Under the pieces are notes generated by a model that was given only the letters and a program-made list of their open reading frames with translations, made no database searches and had not been told where the DNA came from. A DNA stretch of 32,733 nt, from NCBI GenBank assembly GCA_004335835.1, contig RWJK01000496.1:1-32733 (forward strand). Reading direction: 5' to 3'. A program made the translations under genes and the position numbers. Below are positions 1 through 7,760 of this stretch, one piece after another (within the stretch, counting starts at the first letter, position 1; every line of letters begins with the position of its first letter). Origin of the DNA: Scenedesmus sp. ARA3. Taxonomy: Eukaryota > Chlorophyta > Chlorophyceae > Sphaeropleales > Scenedesmaceae.

Positions 1-220
1 AAGTCAGCCGCTCAAGCGTGACGACGTTCTGTGCATGCTGGCATCTGCTGCTTGGCATGCCTGAAGCACCACCCTGTGCAAAGGGCAGCGCACAGCAGGA
101 TGCAGCTGCCCACAGCCCTGCTTGAAGGTGCTTCTTACAAAACACATTGTTTCCAGCGTACAAAACCATCACAGCTGAGCAAAAAGTCAGCCGCTCAGGC
201 GTGACGACGTTCTGTGCATG
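1..220 (-). repeat. Direct repeat of a gene 3' end (2 copies)
   Basis: Positions 1-37 and 184-220 are near-identical, differing at one interior base. On the minus strand both read the last codons of the small frame at 195-455 (C-T-E-R-R-H-A-stop). The single difference is synonymous (GCT against GCC in the last Ala codon). It is the first of several cases in this window where a stop-codon end is copied downstream of itself. Confidence 0.8.
135..139 (-). promoter_or_regulatory. Candidate polyadenylation signal TGTAA
   Basis: The plus strand reads TTACA, which is TGTAA on the minus strand, about 55 bases past the stop at 195. TGTAA is the usual green-algal polyadenylation signal. It lies between the two copies of the 3' end. 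Confidence 0.4.
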
Positions 221-455
221 GTGCGGGGCCGCTGGGCGTCAGCAGGGCTTGGGCGGCGCTGACGATGCGGGACTTGATGGTGTCCTTCTTGAATCCTGGC
301 CTGCTCGCGTATGTGCCCTTGCTGCAGCCATACTTGCGTGGTGCCTTGGCGCAGTGGGAGCGGGAAAAGCTCATCATCCTGCTTAGTATCTTTTGCTTAG
401 GAAAGAGCGTCGTAAGACGATGAGAGCGAATATCGCTTGTAATGTTGGTGAACAC
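195..455 (-). CDS. Hypothetical small protein or terminal exon
   Basis: An 86-residue open frame on the minus strand with ATG at 455 and TGA at 195-197. I recognise no family. The C-terminal half is basic, with the stretches KGTYASRPGFKKD and TIKSRIVSAAQALL, and reads like real protein. Two things support coding: a TGTAA signal about 55 bases past the stop, and a downstream copy of the last codons whose only change is synonymous. The start is uncertain. An acceptor-like CTGCAG lies inside the frame, just before the CAAGGGCACATAC stretch, so this could instead be the last exon of a gene whose upstream part lies at 460-1160. The opposite strand is also open here, so coding is not proven. Confidence 0.35.
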   Translation of the reverse strand: MFTNITSDIRSHRLTTLFPKQKILSRMMSFSRSHCAKAPRKYGCSKGTYASRPGFKKDTIKSRIVSAAQALLTPSGPAPCTERRHA

Positions 456-1164
456 AGATTGCCGGGCTCTTATAGGCTGCCAATGCAGGGATTTCGGAAG
501 GCGGGTTAGCGAACGGGTAGCTTCGCCGGTAGCTGCCCCCCGGCTATGCCAAGGTTCGCCTGCAACACTCTAAAACGCGCAATGGTAACAATCAGTGCTA
601 AAGCAGTGTTTTGTGAAGGGTGGCGGGGCGTTGGCAGCCTGTGCACATGTGTGTTGCCCACACAGGCAGCAGCTGCTGGCTGGGAGCTGCAAGCCTGACG
701 GTTTCATCGTGCCAGGCCAGCTGGCATGTGATGCAGCAGTCTTCGTTTGCCACGCACAGTCATGGAATGTCATTTACAGGGAATGGTTCAACATGTCGAG
801 TCAACTGATAAGCTTGTACTCAGTAGCGGCGTGCTTACACAACAGTGATCTGCCTGACAACTTGAAGGCACCATCGAGCTGCTGATTGACATGGTATTCT
901 GTTCAAACCAATATCACCTGCAGCAGACGTAAATGCCATGCAGTGGCGGAAGTGCCTCAGATGCTGCTAGCAACTCTACGACCACAACAAACGCAGTCAT
1001 GCATCCGAGTAGCGAAAGGCCACCGCGGCAGCTCCCTTGACATGCGTAACACCACAGCCAGCACATGCACAGCGCTGTACTAACACATGGCGCGCCGTGC
1101 AATGCGATGCAACCTCCATCACTGATAACCAGCCTACCGACTCAAACCTGACCTACAACCACCC
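456..1164. other. Intergenic / LHCA3 3' flank
   Basis: No convincing gene. Short frames on both strands show no recognisable family and no splice-consistent continuation. A minus-strand TGTAA (plus TTACA at 774-778) lies about 390 bases after the LHCA3 stop and could end that transcript. Confidence 0.4.
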
Positions 1165-1685
1165 CTACTGCCCAAACACCGTGCCGAACGACATGAAGAT
1201 GTTTGCTGCCAGCGGTGACTGCAAGTGGGCAGCCAGGCAAGCCCAGGGGCCCTGCCCAGTCAGTACAGCCTGCGCACAGAACCCAGCCACAGCCAGCATT
1301 GCCAGCCTCCCGTGCCTGATCTCACTCTCCTTGTACTGCGCAATCGCAGGCCCCGACACCACATACGCAAAGCAATTAAACACGCCAGACGGATACGCAG
1401 GCGCGCCGCTGCCTGCAAAGCCACCCGCCAGGTCCGCGCGCTGCGGCAGCAGCGGCTGCAGGGGCGCCGCCATGCTGCCTGGCTGCTGGTAGTCCCGCCA
1501 GCGCAGCCACTCTGCGCTGCCAAGCAGTGCAACTTGGATGCCGCAGAGTGTGTATGGGTCTGCCCAGTAGCGCGGCCCTGGTCCAGCTGGGGGCAGCCAG
1601 CCAGTGGCGAAGAAGGGCTGCTGGCCCAGCAGCTCAGGCACTAGGCAGCCCACCGCACCCAGCATCGCCCAGCGACCTGCAGGTT

Positions 1686-1733
<48 letters not shown>

Positions 1734-2588
1734 TTTTTTGAGAACGCTTGGAGGAAACCACTGTTGAGCAGCAGATGCTTCACGTAGTCAGCATTAGCAG
1801 CTGGTTGCTTGCATGCAGAAGAACGCATTGCGGCAACATGAAACAAGACATCTAACATAACTGTTAGACCTATTAAAGTCGCACAGTCACGTACATGACA
1901 GCTCAACCTCAGCCCGCACCATAGCCACACCCACATCACACAACCCCGGTCTTTGTATTTTTCTTTTTTGCACTCACCGTGGATGACCTCCGAAGTGACC
2001 AGCCAGGTGCGCTCCGCCTGGCTCGTCACTTGGGGGTCAAACAGACCCAGCGGGTCAAACCCAAAGTCGCCCGGCAATGCGCCATCCAAATACACCAAGC
2101 TAGACTCGCTCGGCATCAGCAGGAAGTCCTGGTGAAGCCGCTGCATTGGATCTGACGGCACGCGCACTGGTGGCGCCGCTAAGCCAGCCGCCGCCAGCGC
2201 CTGCGCATTTGTGGCGGCTGCTGCAGCAGCAGGTGCTGCCGCTGCCCGCCAGGCTGCTAGGTTGCCGCGCCAGGTTTGGAAGGACTGGAATGCGGCGGCT
2301 ACTGCTGCTGGTGCTGCGGCAGCTGCTGCAGCAGCAGACAGCGCTGCTGGTGCTGCTGTGGCGGCTGCAGGCAGCACTGCTGCTGAGCTGCCTGCATTGG
2401 CAGATGCTGCCGGCGCTGCTGCTGCTGCTGCAGCCGCCGCCGCAGCCACCACCGGCATGCTGCTGGCTGCTGCCCTGCTGACCCTGCTACTGCTGCTGCT
2501 GCTGCTGCTGCTGCTGTATCCACCCCCTGCAAACTTCTGCGGCTGGTTAGGTAAGCTGCTGCTGCTCAAGCCAGCTGGCGTGCTAGCC

Positions 2589-2626
<38 letters not shown>

Positions 2627-2791
2627 TCTAGTCTTGTAGCTGTCTCCCCCTGGTCTACCGCTACCCCCTGCCCCTCCCCGCCCACCCTTGCCCAGGGCAG
2701 TTGGGATGTCGTATATGCCTGCAAAGCCCTTCACTGTACCGCCGATGAGGCTGCTGCCGGGGCCGTCTTCGTCGCCCTTTATTTTCTGCAT
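1165..2791 (-). CDS. LHCA3: LHCA3-like chlorophyll a/b-binding protein
   Basis: Light-harvesting antenna protein of photosystem I in the thylakoid membrane. Two exons on the minus strand: 1978-2791 and 1165-1676, joined in phase 1 (donor GTGAGT, acceptor CTGCAG), giving 441 residues. The family is clear from GDFGFDPLGL, helix B (SEVIHGRWAMLGAVG), YWADPYTL, the RWRDYQQPGSM stretch, GSGAPAYPSGVFN, and helix A with ESEIRHGRLAMLAVAGF. The PPAG...YWADPYTL and GSG.PAYP.G.F pattern points to LHCA3 rather than other LHCA types. Oddities: plant LHCA3 has Asn in the ExxN chlorophyll-603 site; here it is His (EVIHGR). Roughly the first 190 residues are low-complexity Ala/Ser, so the protein is about 140 residues longer than usual. 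The ATG at 2791 is the first in frame, with an upstream in-frame stop near 2877. An undetected intron in the Ala tract or an upstream exon is possible, so the N-terminus is uncertain. Confidence 0.85.
1688..1732. repeat. (CAG)n microsatellite at intron acceptor
   Basis: About 15 GCA/CAG units, read as CTG on the transcribed minus strand. They sit in the LHCA3 intron a few bases before the CTGCAG acceptor, where a polypyrimidine tract would normally be. Similar CTG runs precede acceptors of TIC21, cysteine synthase and the plastid unknown. Confidence 0.9.
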
Positions 2792-3270
2792 GTGCCGCTG
2801 GCGCTGCAGGCAGCGAATAGAAAGCCGGGAGCAGCAAGCAGCAAGGAGGCGGTTGATGCACGGATGTGAGAGACGTTAATGCAGGCAGCATGAAGTAAGC
2901 GCAATGTCAGGTACCTTCACAGCAAAGATCACTGGCAATGATGCGTTTGAATATAGAGCCAGCAGCAGCCGTGGGGGGCCCTGGCACTAACAGTGCATAA
3001 CTACTGCAGAAGCAACTGCCCACCAGCTTGCAAAAATGCAGATGAAACACGCCTGCAGCACCCGACAGCTAACTACACGCTACACACGTTCACACAGCGG
3101 CGCAGCTTCATGCCAGCTGCGCGGCAGCACGCTGCACCATGCAAAAAGCTGTGTGCCTGCCCTTGCTGCACAACAGCTATGTGGTGGTCACCATGGTGCG
3201 CTGTCGGCGACTCACACCGTATGTTCTACAAATAACACATGACACGCCCGCCTGGCTCCGCCCCGCCCAC
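2792..3270. other. Intergenic between LHCA3 and TIC21
   Basis: This stretch is the LHCA3 5' side and the TIC21 3' side. A minus-strand GAAG|GTACCT at about 2911-2916 resembles a donor, and CTGCAG just above 2802 resembles an acceptor. A 5'-UTR intron or upstream exon of LHCA3 is therefore possible. The frame that would join in phase has a stop and no ATG. Nothing else is recognisable. Confidence 0.3.
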
Positions 3271-3477
3271 CTACGCTACCTGGAAGCGCAGCCCGCGGCC
3301 CTCTCCCACGATGTTGAGCAGCCACAGCGAGCACAGCAGGCTCAGGAAGTGGCCCAGCAGTGTGTTGGTGGCGGCCTGGGGGTGGTGACAGCAGCAGCAG
3401 CAGCAGCAGCAGAGAACAGGCAGCACAGCAGGCTCAGGAAGTGGCCCAGCAGCGTGTTGGTGGCGGCCTGGGGGTGG

Positions 3478-3517
<40 letters not shown>

Positions 3518-3671
3518 GAACAGGCAGCGCAGCAGGCTCAGGAAGTGGCCCAGCAGCGTGTTGGTGGCGGCCTGGGGGTGGCGGCAGCAGCAGCAGCAGC
3601 AGCACAGAACAGGCAGCACAGCAGGCTCAGGAAGTGGCCCAGCAGCGTGTTGGTGGCGGCCTGGGGGTGGC

Positions 3672-3716
<45 letters not shown>

Positions 3717-6526
3717 CTCAAGAAGTGGCCCAGCAGCGTGTTGGTGGCGGCCTGGAAGTGGCAGCAGCAGCAGCAGTGCCGCAGCAGCAGGGCAGGCAGC
3801 AGACAGGGCGGGTGAGGAAGCAGGTGAGGAAGTGGCCCAGCAGCGTGTTGGTGGCGGCCTGGGGTGTGGTGAGGAGCGCAGCACAGAGCAAGGCAGTACG
3901 GGGCACGCAGAAGACAGCAAGTGCAGTTGGGGGGGCAAAGCAAACAACCAAGTAACGCAGTGCACCAGGAACACGTTCAGCGCCGTCATAACCACACCCA
4001 CAGCCACAGAGACATGTAAGACAAGCTCCTGTGGCACGACCAACTCATCAACCAGCCCTCATGACCTGCACCAGGAACACGTCCAGCATCAGCACCACAA
4101 CCAGGAACCCTCCAACCCTACCAACACCTACGGAAACAAATCACAAACCATCCAGAGCTCCTCACCTGCACCAGGAACACGTCCAGCGCCAGCACTGGGT
4201 TGTAGCCCGCTGCCGCTGATGCCATGAAGGGGTTGACGCTTGCGTTGGACAGCGTCTTGGCCACCAGCAGCCCCACCAGCGTGGAGATGCCCAGCAGCGT
4301 GCTGCCCATGCCCACGATGTTGATCAGGATGCCGCGCGTGATCTGCTCCATGACCTGCGGCCATACAAGCGTGAACCCCAACAAAGTTTGCAGTTTGACA
4401 GGGTTTTGGTGAGCAAGCAGTGCTGAAAGCAATGCCCACGATGTTGATCAGGATGCCGCGCGTGATCTGCTCCATGACCTGCAAACATTGGAAATTTGTG
4501 ATGTGCGGCGCAAGGCAACGAACAGTCAGCGTGTAGCGTGGAGCCTCACATGCCCACAATGTTGATCAGGATGCCGCGCGTGATCTGCTCCATCACCTGC
4601 AAACATTGGAAGGTTGTGGAGAGCAGAAAAAGGCAGAAACCAGTCAGCACGCTGCGTGCTCTCCATGCCCACGATGTTGATCGGGATGCCGCGAGTGATC
4701 TGATCCACGACCTGCAAGTGTTGAGAAGTGTGTGATGTGCGGCGCAAGGCAACAACCAGTCAGCATGGTGCGTGGAGCCCGTGCCCACGATGTTGATCAG
4801 GATGCCGCGAGAGAGCTGCTCCATGACCTGCAGCATGTGTGCGAGTAAGCATGCAGCGCAAGGGCCTGTTGATCGAGCAGTTGGCGGCAGAACATGTATG
4901 AGATGCGCTGCAGTGTTGGCCACGCAGCTGTGTACGCAAGACCTACAACTCCCTCACCTGCAACCTTTTCAAACACGGGACAGCCTGTTGCATCTGCTTC
5001 TGCTTGAACTTGGCCACACTGGCTGCGTGATTTGCTCAACGCACATCAACACTCACGCACAGCACATTCCGCACCTGCTGCTTCTTGATCTTGGCCACGT
5101 TGGCGCCGTCCAGGTACTCCTGCATGCGGCAGCTGCAAACACAACACAAACCCAAGCAACAAACACCGCACTTGCCCCACCTGCTGCTTCTTGATCTTGG
5201 CGCCGTCCAAGTACTCCTGCATGCGGCTGCTGCAAAAACAACGCAAGCACACGCAAAAAAACACTGCACTTGGCCCACCTGCTGCTTCTTGATCTTGGCT
5301 ACGTTCGCGCCGTCCAGGTACTCCTGCATGCGGGAGGCCAGCCGCTGGTAGCCGAAGCTCCAGAAGGTAGACAGGAAGCCAGCCAGGATGCCCACCAGGG
5401 TGAGGTACAGGCTGGCCTTGGGGCCAGACTGCAGCAGCAGCAGCAGCAGCGGCAGCAGCAGGTGGTGGAGGCGAGAACTTGCTTCGCTTGTGCATGTGGG
5501 GATTTGCTGAGCAGGGGCCGCTGCAAGCTTGGAAGCGCAGCGCAGCGTAGCATGCCAAGTGCCTGCAGGCGGATGATAGTCTGCGCTCCCAGCTGTGGCA
5601 GCAGGGTGATCGTTCCTGCAAGTGCCTGGATGCATGAAGGCACGCATCAGTCAGCATGCATGCATATGCAGAGTGCTGTCGCAGTTCCGGCTGGCACGCA
5701 AACAAGCCACCGCCACATGCGCAGCTCATCAAGTGAACGCGCTAGCTGTCACCGACAGGCACTCCTGCAAGCATATGCCTGCAACTGCTCCTGCAAGCTG
5801 TCCAAGCGTGCATACACACCTGTGATGTGAACGCCACTGAGAACAGCAGGATGACGCCAGACACCACAGACAGTGTGAGCTGCACCCAGAAGCCAATCCA
5901 GCCATATCTGCTCATCGCCTGTGTTGCCTTTGATAGTGAGGAACGTGCAGCCTCCCCAAGCTTGCCAGTTGAGTCTGGCCCGCCGAATGAGGATGGGTTG
6001 TATGAGGGCTGCTGCGGGTTGTAAGGGTAGTCTGCTGCTGCTCCTGCAACCTGCAAATTCAAGCATAAATTGCAGCAGTGCAGCAGTGTGGAGGTTGGTA
6101 CGAAGCATGTTGCAGGTGGGTGGGTCATGCCAGCAACAGTACAGCAGCAGGACGGCAGAGCAGGGCCCAGCATGCTCAATTCACTGTATCCGCCCTGCGT
6201 GCCTGTACCAAGAGCACATCGAAGCAATGTACGAGCGAACTACGCATTGGTTTCAAGGATTATGTGTCCATGCAGCCCTCAGATCGACTGGTGCTAGAAT
6301 GCACTGTGCGTTCAGTCACCAGGCGTACCTGCAAGTCTCCCCGCTGCTGCTGCTTGCCGTCATTGCGAGCTGCAGACGGCGACAAGGGACCCAAGCTTGC
6401 AGCAGCCACTGCACATCGCCTGACTCGCTGCAGCAGTGGCCTACAGGGCACTGCCTTAGCCTGCAGTGGGCTGCAGCTGACCCCCAGCCCCACGGGGCGC
6501 TTATGTGCTAGAGGTAATTGCTGCAT
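3271..6526 (-). CDS. TIC21: TIC21/PIC1 (CIA5) chloroplast inner-envelope protein
   Basis: Inner-envelope membrane protein described both as a component of the TIC preprotein import machinery and as an iron permease (PIC1). Five minus-strand exons: 6329-6526, 5820-6050, 5279-5428, 4166-4354 and 3271-3375, all joining in phase 0. They give 290 residues, close to the roughly 296 of the Arabidopsis protein. Exon 1 is a plastid leader rich in Ala, Arg and Ser. Four membrane segments follow: WIGFWVQLTLSVVSGVILLF, SLYLTLVGILAGFLSTFWSF, ILINIVGMGSTLLGISTLVG with LLVAK, and PVLALDVFLVQAATNTLLG with HFLSLLCSLWLL. Family landmarks are FWSFGY.RL, INIVGMGSTLLG and VLALDVFLVQA.TNTLL.HF. The C-terminus ends GRGLRFQVA. 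Most unusual are four tandem arrays of exon edges inside its introns, listed separately. The model above uses only the copy continuous with the rest of each exon. Splicing into the other copies cannot be excluded. Confidence 0.92.
3337..3875 (-). repeat. TIC21 exon 5 5'-edge array (6 copies)
   Basis: Six tandem copies, period 89-107 bp, of acceptor CCCAG plus the first codons of exon 5 (AATNTLLGHFLSLL). Exon edges lie at 3375 (functional), 3467, 3571, 3660, 3751 and 3858. Units are separated by (CAG)n blocks of varying length. Only the first copy continues into the rest of the exon; the others run into CAG. Differences among copies are few and mostly synonymous (ACA/ACG for Thr, CTG/TTG for Leu). 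The sixth copy is degenerate after GHF. Intron 4 thus presents six near-identical acceptor sites. Confidence 0.95.
3957..4190 (-). repeat. TIC21 exon 4 3'-edge array (3 copies)
   Basis: The end of exon 4 (LDVFLVQ plus donor) recurs downstream in the intron. The functional copy ends at 4166; a second copy lies near 4066-4100 and reads LMLDVFLVQ before a GTCATG junction; a third near 3961-3990 reads TALNVFLVH. Period is about 100-106 bp. Copies become more diverged with distance from the exon, and the third has lost the CAG|GT donor. Confidence 0.85.
4311..4835 (-). repeat. TIC21 exon 4 5'-edge array (5 copies)
   Basis: Five tandem copies, period 115-124 bp, of acceptor plus VMEQITRGILINIVG. 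Exon edges are at 4354 (functional), 4478, 4596, 4711 and 4827. Each extra copy is bounded by a CAG acceptor and a GTGGGC, the same donor form used by exon 3, exactly 39 bases apart: 4440-4478, 4558-4596, 4673-4711 and 4789-4827. Each would therefore be a 13-codon cassette in phase 0. Copy 3 differs from the functional one only synonymously; copies 4 and 5 carry a few replacements. Flanking intron sequence is repeated too. Confidence 0.95.
5069..5340 (-). repeat. TIC21 exon 3 3'-edge array (3 copies)
   Basis: The last 15 codons of exon 3 (EYLDGANVAKIKKQQ) plus donor recur twice in intron 3. Edges are 5279 (functional), 5181 and 5075, period about 98-106 bp. Between an upstream GCATGCAG and the donor, the copies measure 36 bases (5181-5216) and 45 bases (5075-5119), both multiples of three. 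The 36-base copy differs by an exact 9-base in-frame loss of Asn-Val-Ala; its other changes are synonymous. Confidence 0.93.
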
Positions 6527-7539
6527 CAGCGTAGCATAGGCGATCTCAGATGCACGTGCTGCGTTTGTGTAGTGAGTCTACTAGTGAGGTGTGTTGGTGA
6601 CTTCTGCAAAACGTGCTGTTCAGCGACCAAACTCCGTTGATCTACGCCGAGAACTTGAAATTGAATCTTCCTACGAGCGTGCAGGCTGTTGTCCTCTGGC
6701 TTGTCACTGGTTGAGCTACTGCCCTGACACCTGGATGTGACATGACATCAGACCCCTGCTCCAGCGGCCCTGCCATCCGCTGGTGTACTGCTGTTCAGGC
6801 AAACCTGTATCCTTATTCCACCCACACAACATCAGGGCTTTACATTCTGCACTGCAGTTGACTGCAGCCCAATCCCGATGCTTGCCTGCCAGAACGAAGA
6901 GTTGCCAGGCTGGAGCACTTACAACCTGAATAACCAACAAGAGTATTGCGTGCAACCCTGGCAACAGGGCTACCACTGGCAGCTAGCAACAGGAGCAGCA
7001 CTGAAAGTCACATCTGGCACTGGACGGCCAGGTACGCACCATCAACACCGCACTGCGGCCCAGTCGCACTCGTGCATGCTATTCATCGCACTCTCAGCAC
7101 TACTTGCACCATCGAGGTATCGGTGCTTCATATCCAAAGCCCTGGATATGCGATCAATCAACCGAAACTGGTGTTGCCGGGCAAGCAAACTGCAACTTCA
7201 CTATGAAGAACTTCCCAGCAGACGTGCATAAGCTTGAACTCGACTTCTGGTGACAACAGAGCATGTGTAGACACAACATTCAACTGCAAGCCTTGTCTGA
7301 CTTTCAACAAATCCCCCAAGGCAACCCATACTGTCCTCTGCGTCCAAGCTGACCGCAGCAGTCGCTACCACCAGCACATGCAGCTGCGTGCACACCATTT
7401 AGGATGCATAATCTGCACGTGACACAACCACCTCAATCCATGAACAGCGGACCAGCGATGTCAGCGAGGCATCACCACACTGTAGTATGGCATACGCAGC
7501 GGTACTGCTGTATCAGATGCAACATCGCACACTGCACTG
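6527..7539. other. Intergenic: TIC21 5' flank and ZIP 3' flank
   Basis: No gene recognised. It should hold the TIC21 promoter on the right of 6526 and the 3' UTR of the ZIP gene on its right side. A minus-strand TGTAA (plus TTACA 6919-6923), about 740 bases past the ZIP stop, is the nearest candidate end signal. Short frames here show no family resemblance. Confidence 0.4.
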
Positions 7540-7760
7540 ATGGTGACGGTGGTGGCGGTGGCTGCCTCCGCCCAGCCCATGGCTGCGTGCGCCATGGCTG
7601 TGCACATGACCGTGCTCGCCATTGCCATGGCAACATTGCCGCACTGGGAGGACGATTCCACTTACTAATGGTGGTGATGGTGGTGGTGGTGGCTGCCTCC
7701 TCCCAGCCCATGGCTGTGCACGTGACCGTGCCCGTGCCCTCCATTGCCGTGATCATGTGC
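7540..7760 (-). repeat. ZIP gene 3'-end duplication (2 copies)
   Basis: The His-rich end of the ZIP frame (7665-7760) is followed downstream by a second copy at about 7540-7650. On the minus strand the copy still reads HGLGGGSHRHHRHH, but lacks the stop at the equivalent point. Period is about 130 bp. The copy has a short internal expansion around GCGTGCGCCATGGC. Confidence 0.8.

Noticed and set aside
2146..2639. Plus-strand Leu/Gln/Ala-rich frames opposite LHCA3
   Set aside because: They are antisense readings of the (CTG/CAG)n tract of the LHCA3 exon. The minus strand carries the recognisable family.
2911..2975. Possible HIT-like or LHCA3 upstream exon (SIFKRIIAS on the minus strand)
   Set aside because: The frame that reads this does not join LHCA3 in phase. 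The one that does has a stop and no ATG. Resemblance is too short to trust.
3139..4227. 362-residue plus-strand frame with a repeated GGGL-type motif
   Set aside because: It is the reverse of the TIC21 exon 5 edge array. The regular repeats are explained by the minus-strand AATNTLLGHF copies and CAG spacers.
3337..4835. CRISPR-like regularly spaced repeats
   Set aside because: Repeat units encode TIC21 exon edges, spacers are CAG runs or intron text, and the context is a eukaryotic nuclear gene.
5435..5640. Possible extra TIC21 exon (AGTITLLPQLGAQTIIRLQ)
   Set aside because: It is flanked by AG but has no GT donor at the right place. Exon 2 joins exon 3 directly in phase with uninterrupted family similarity.
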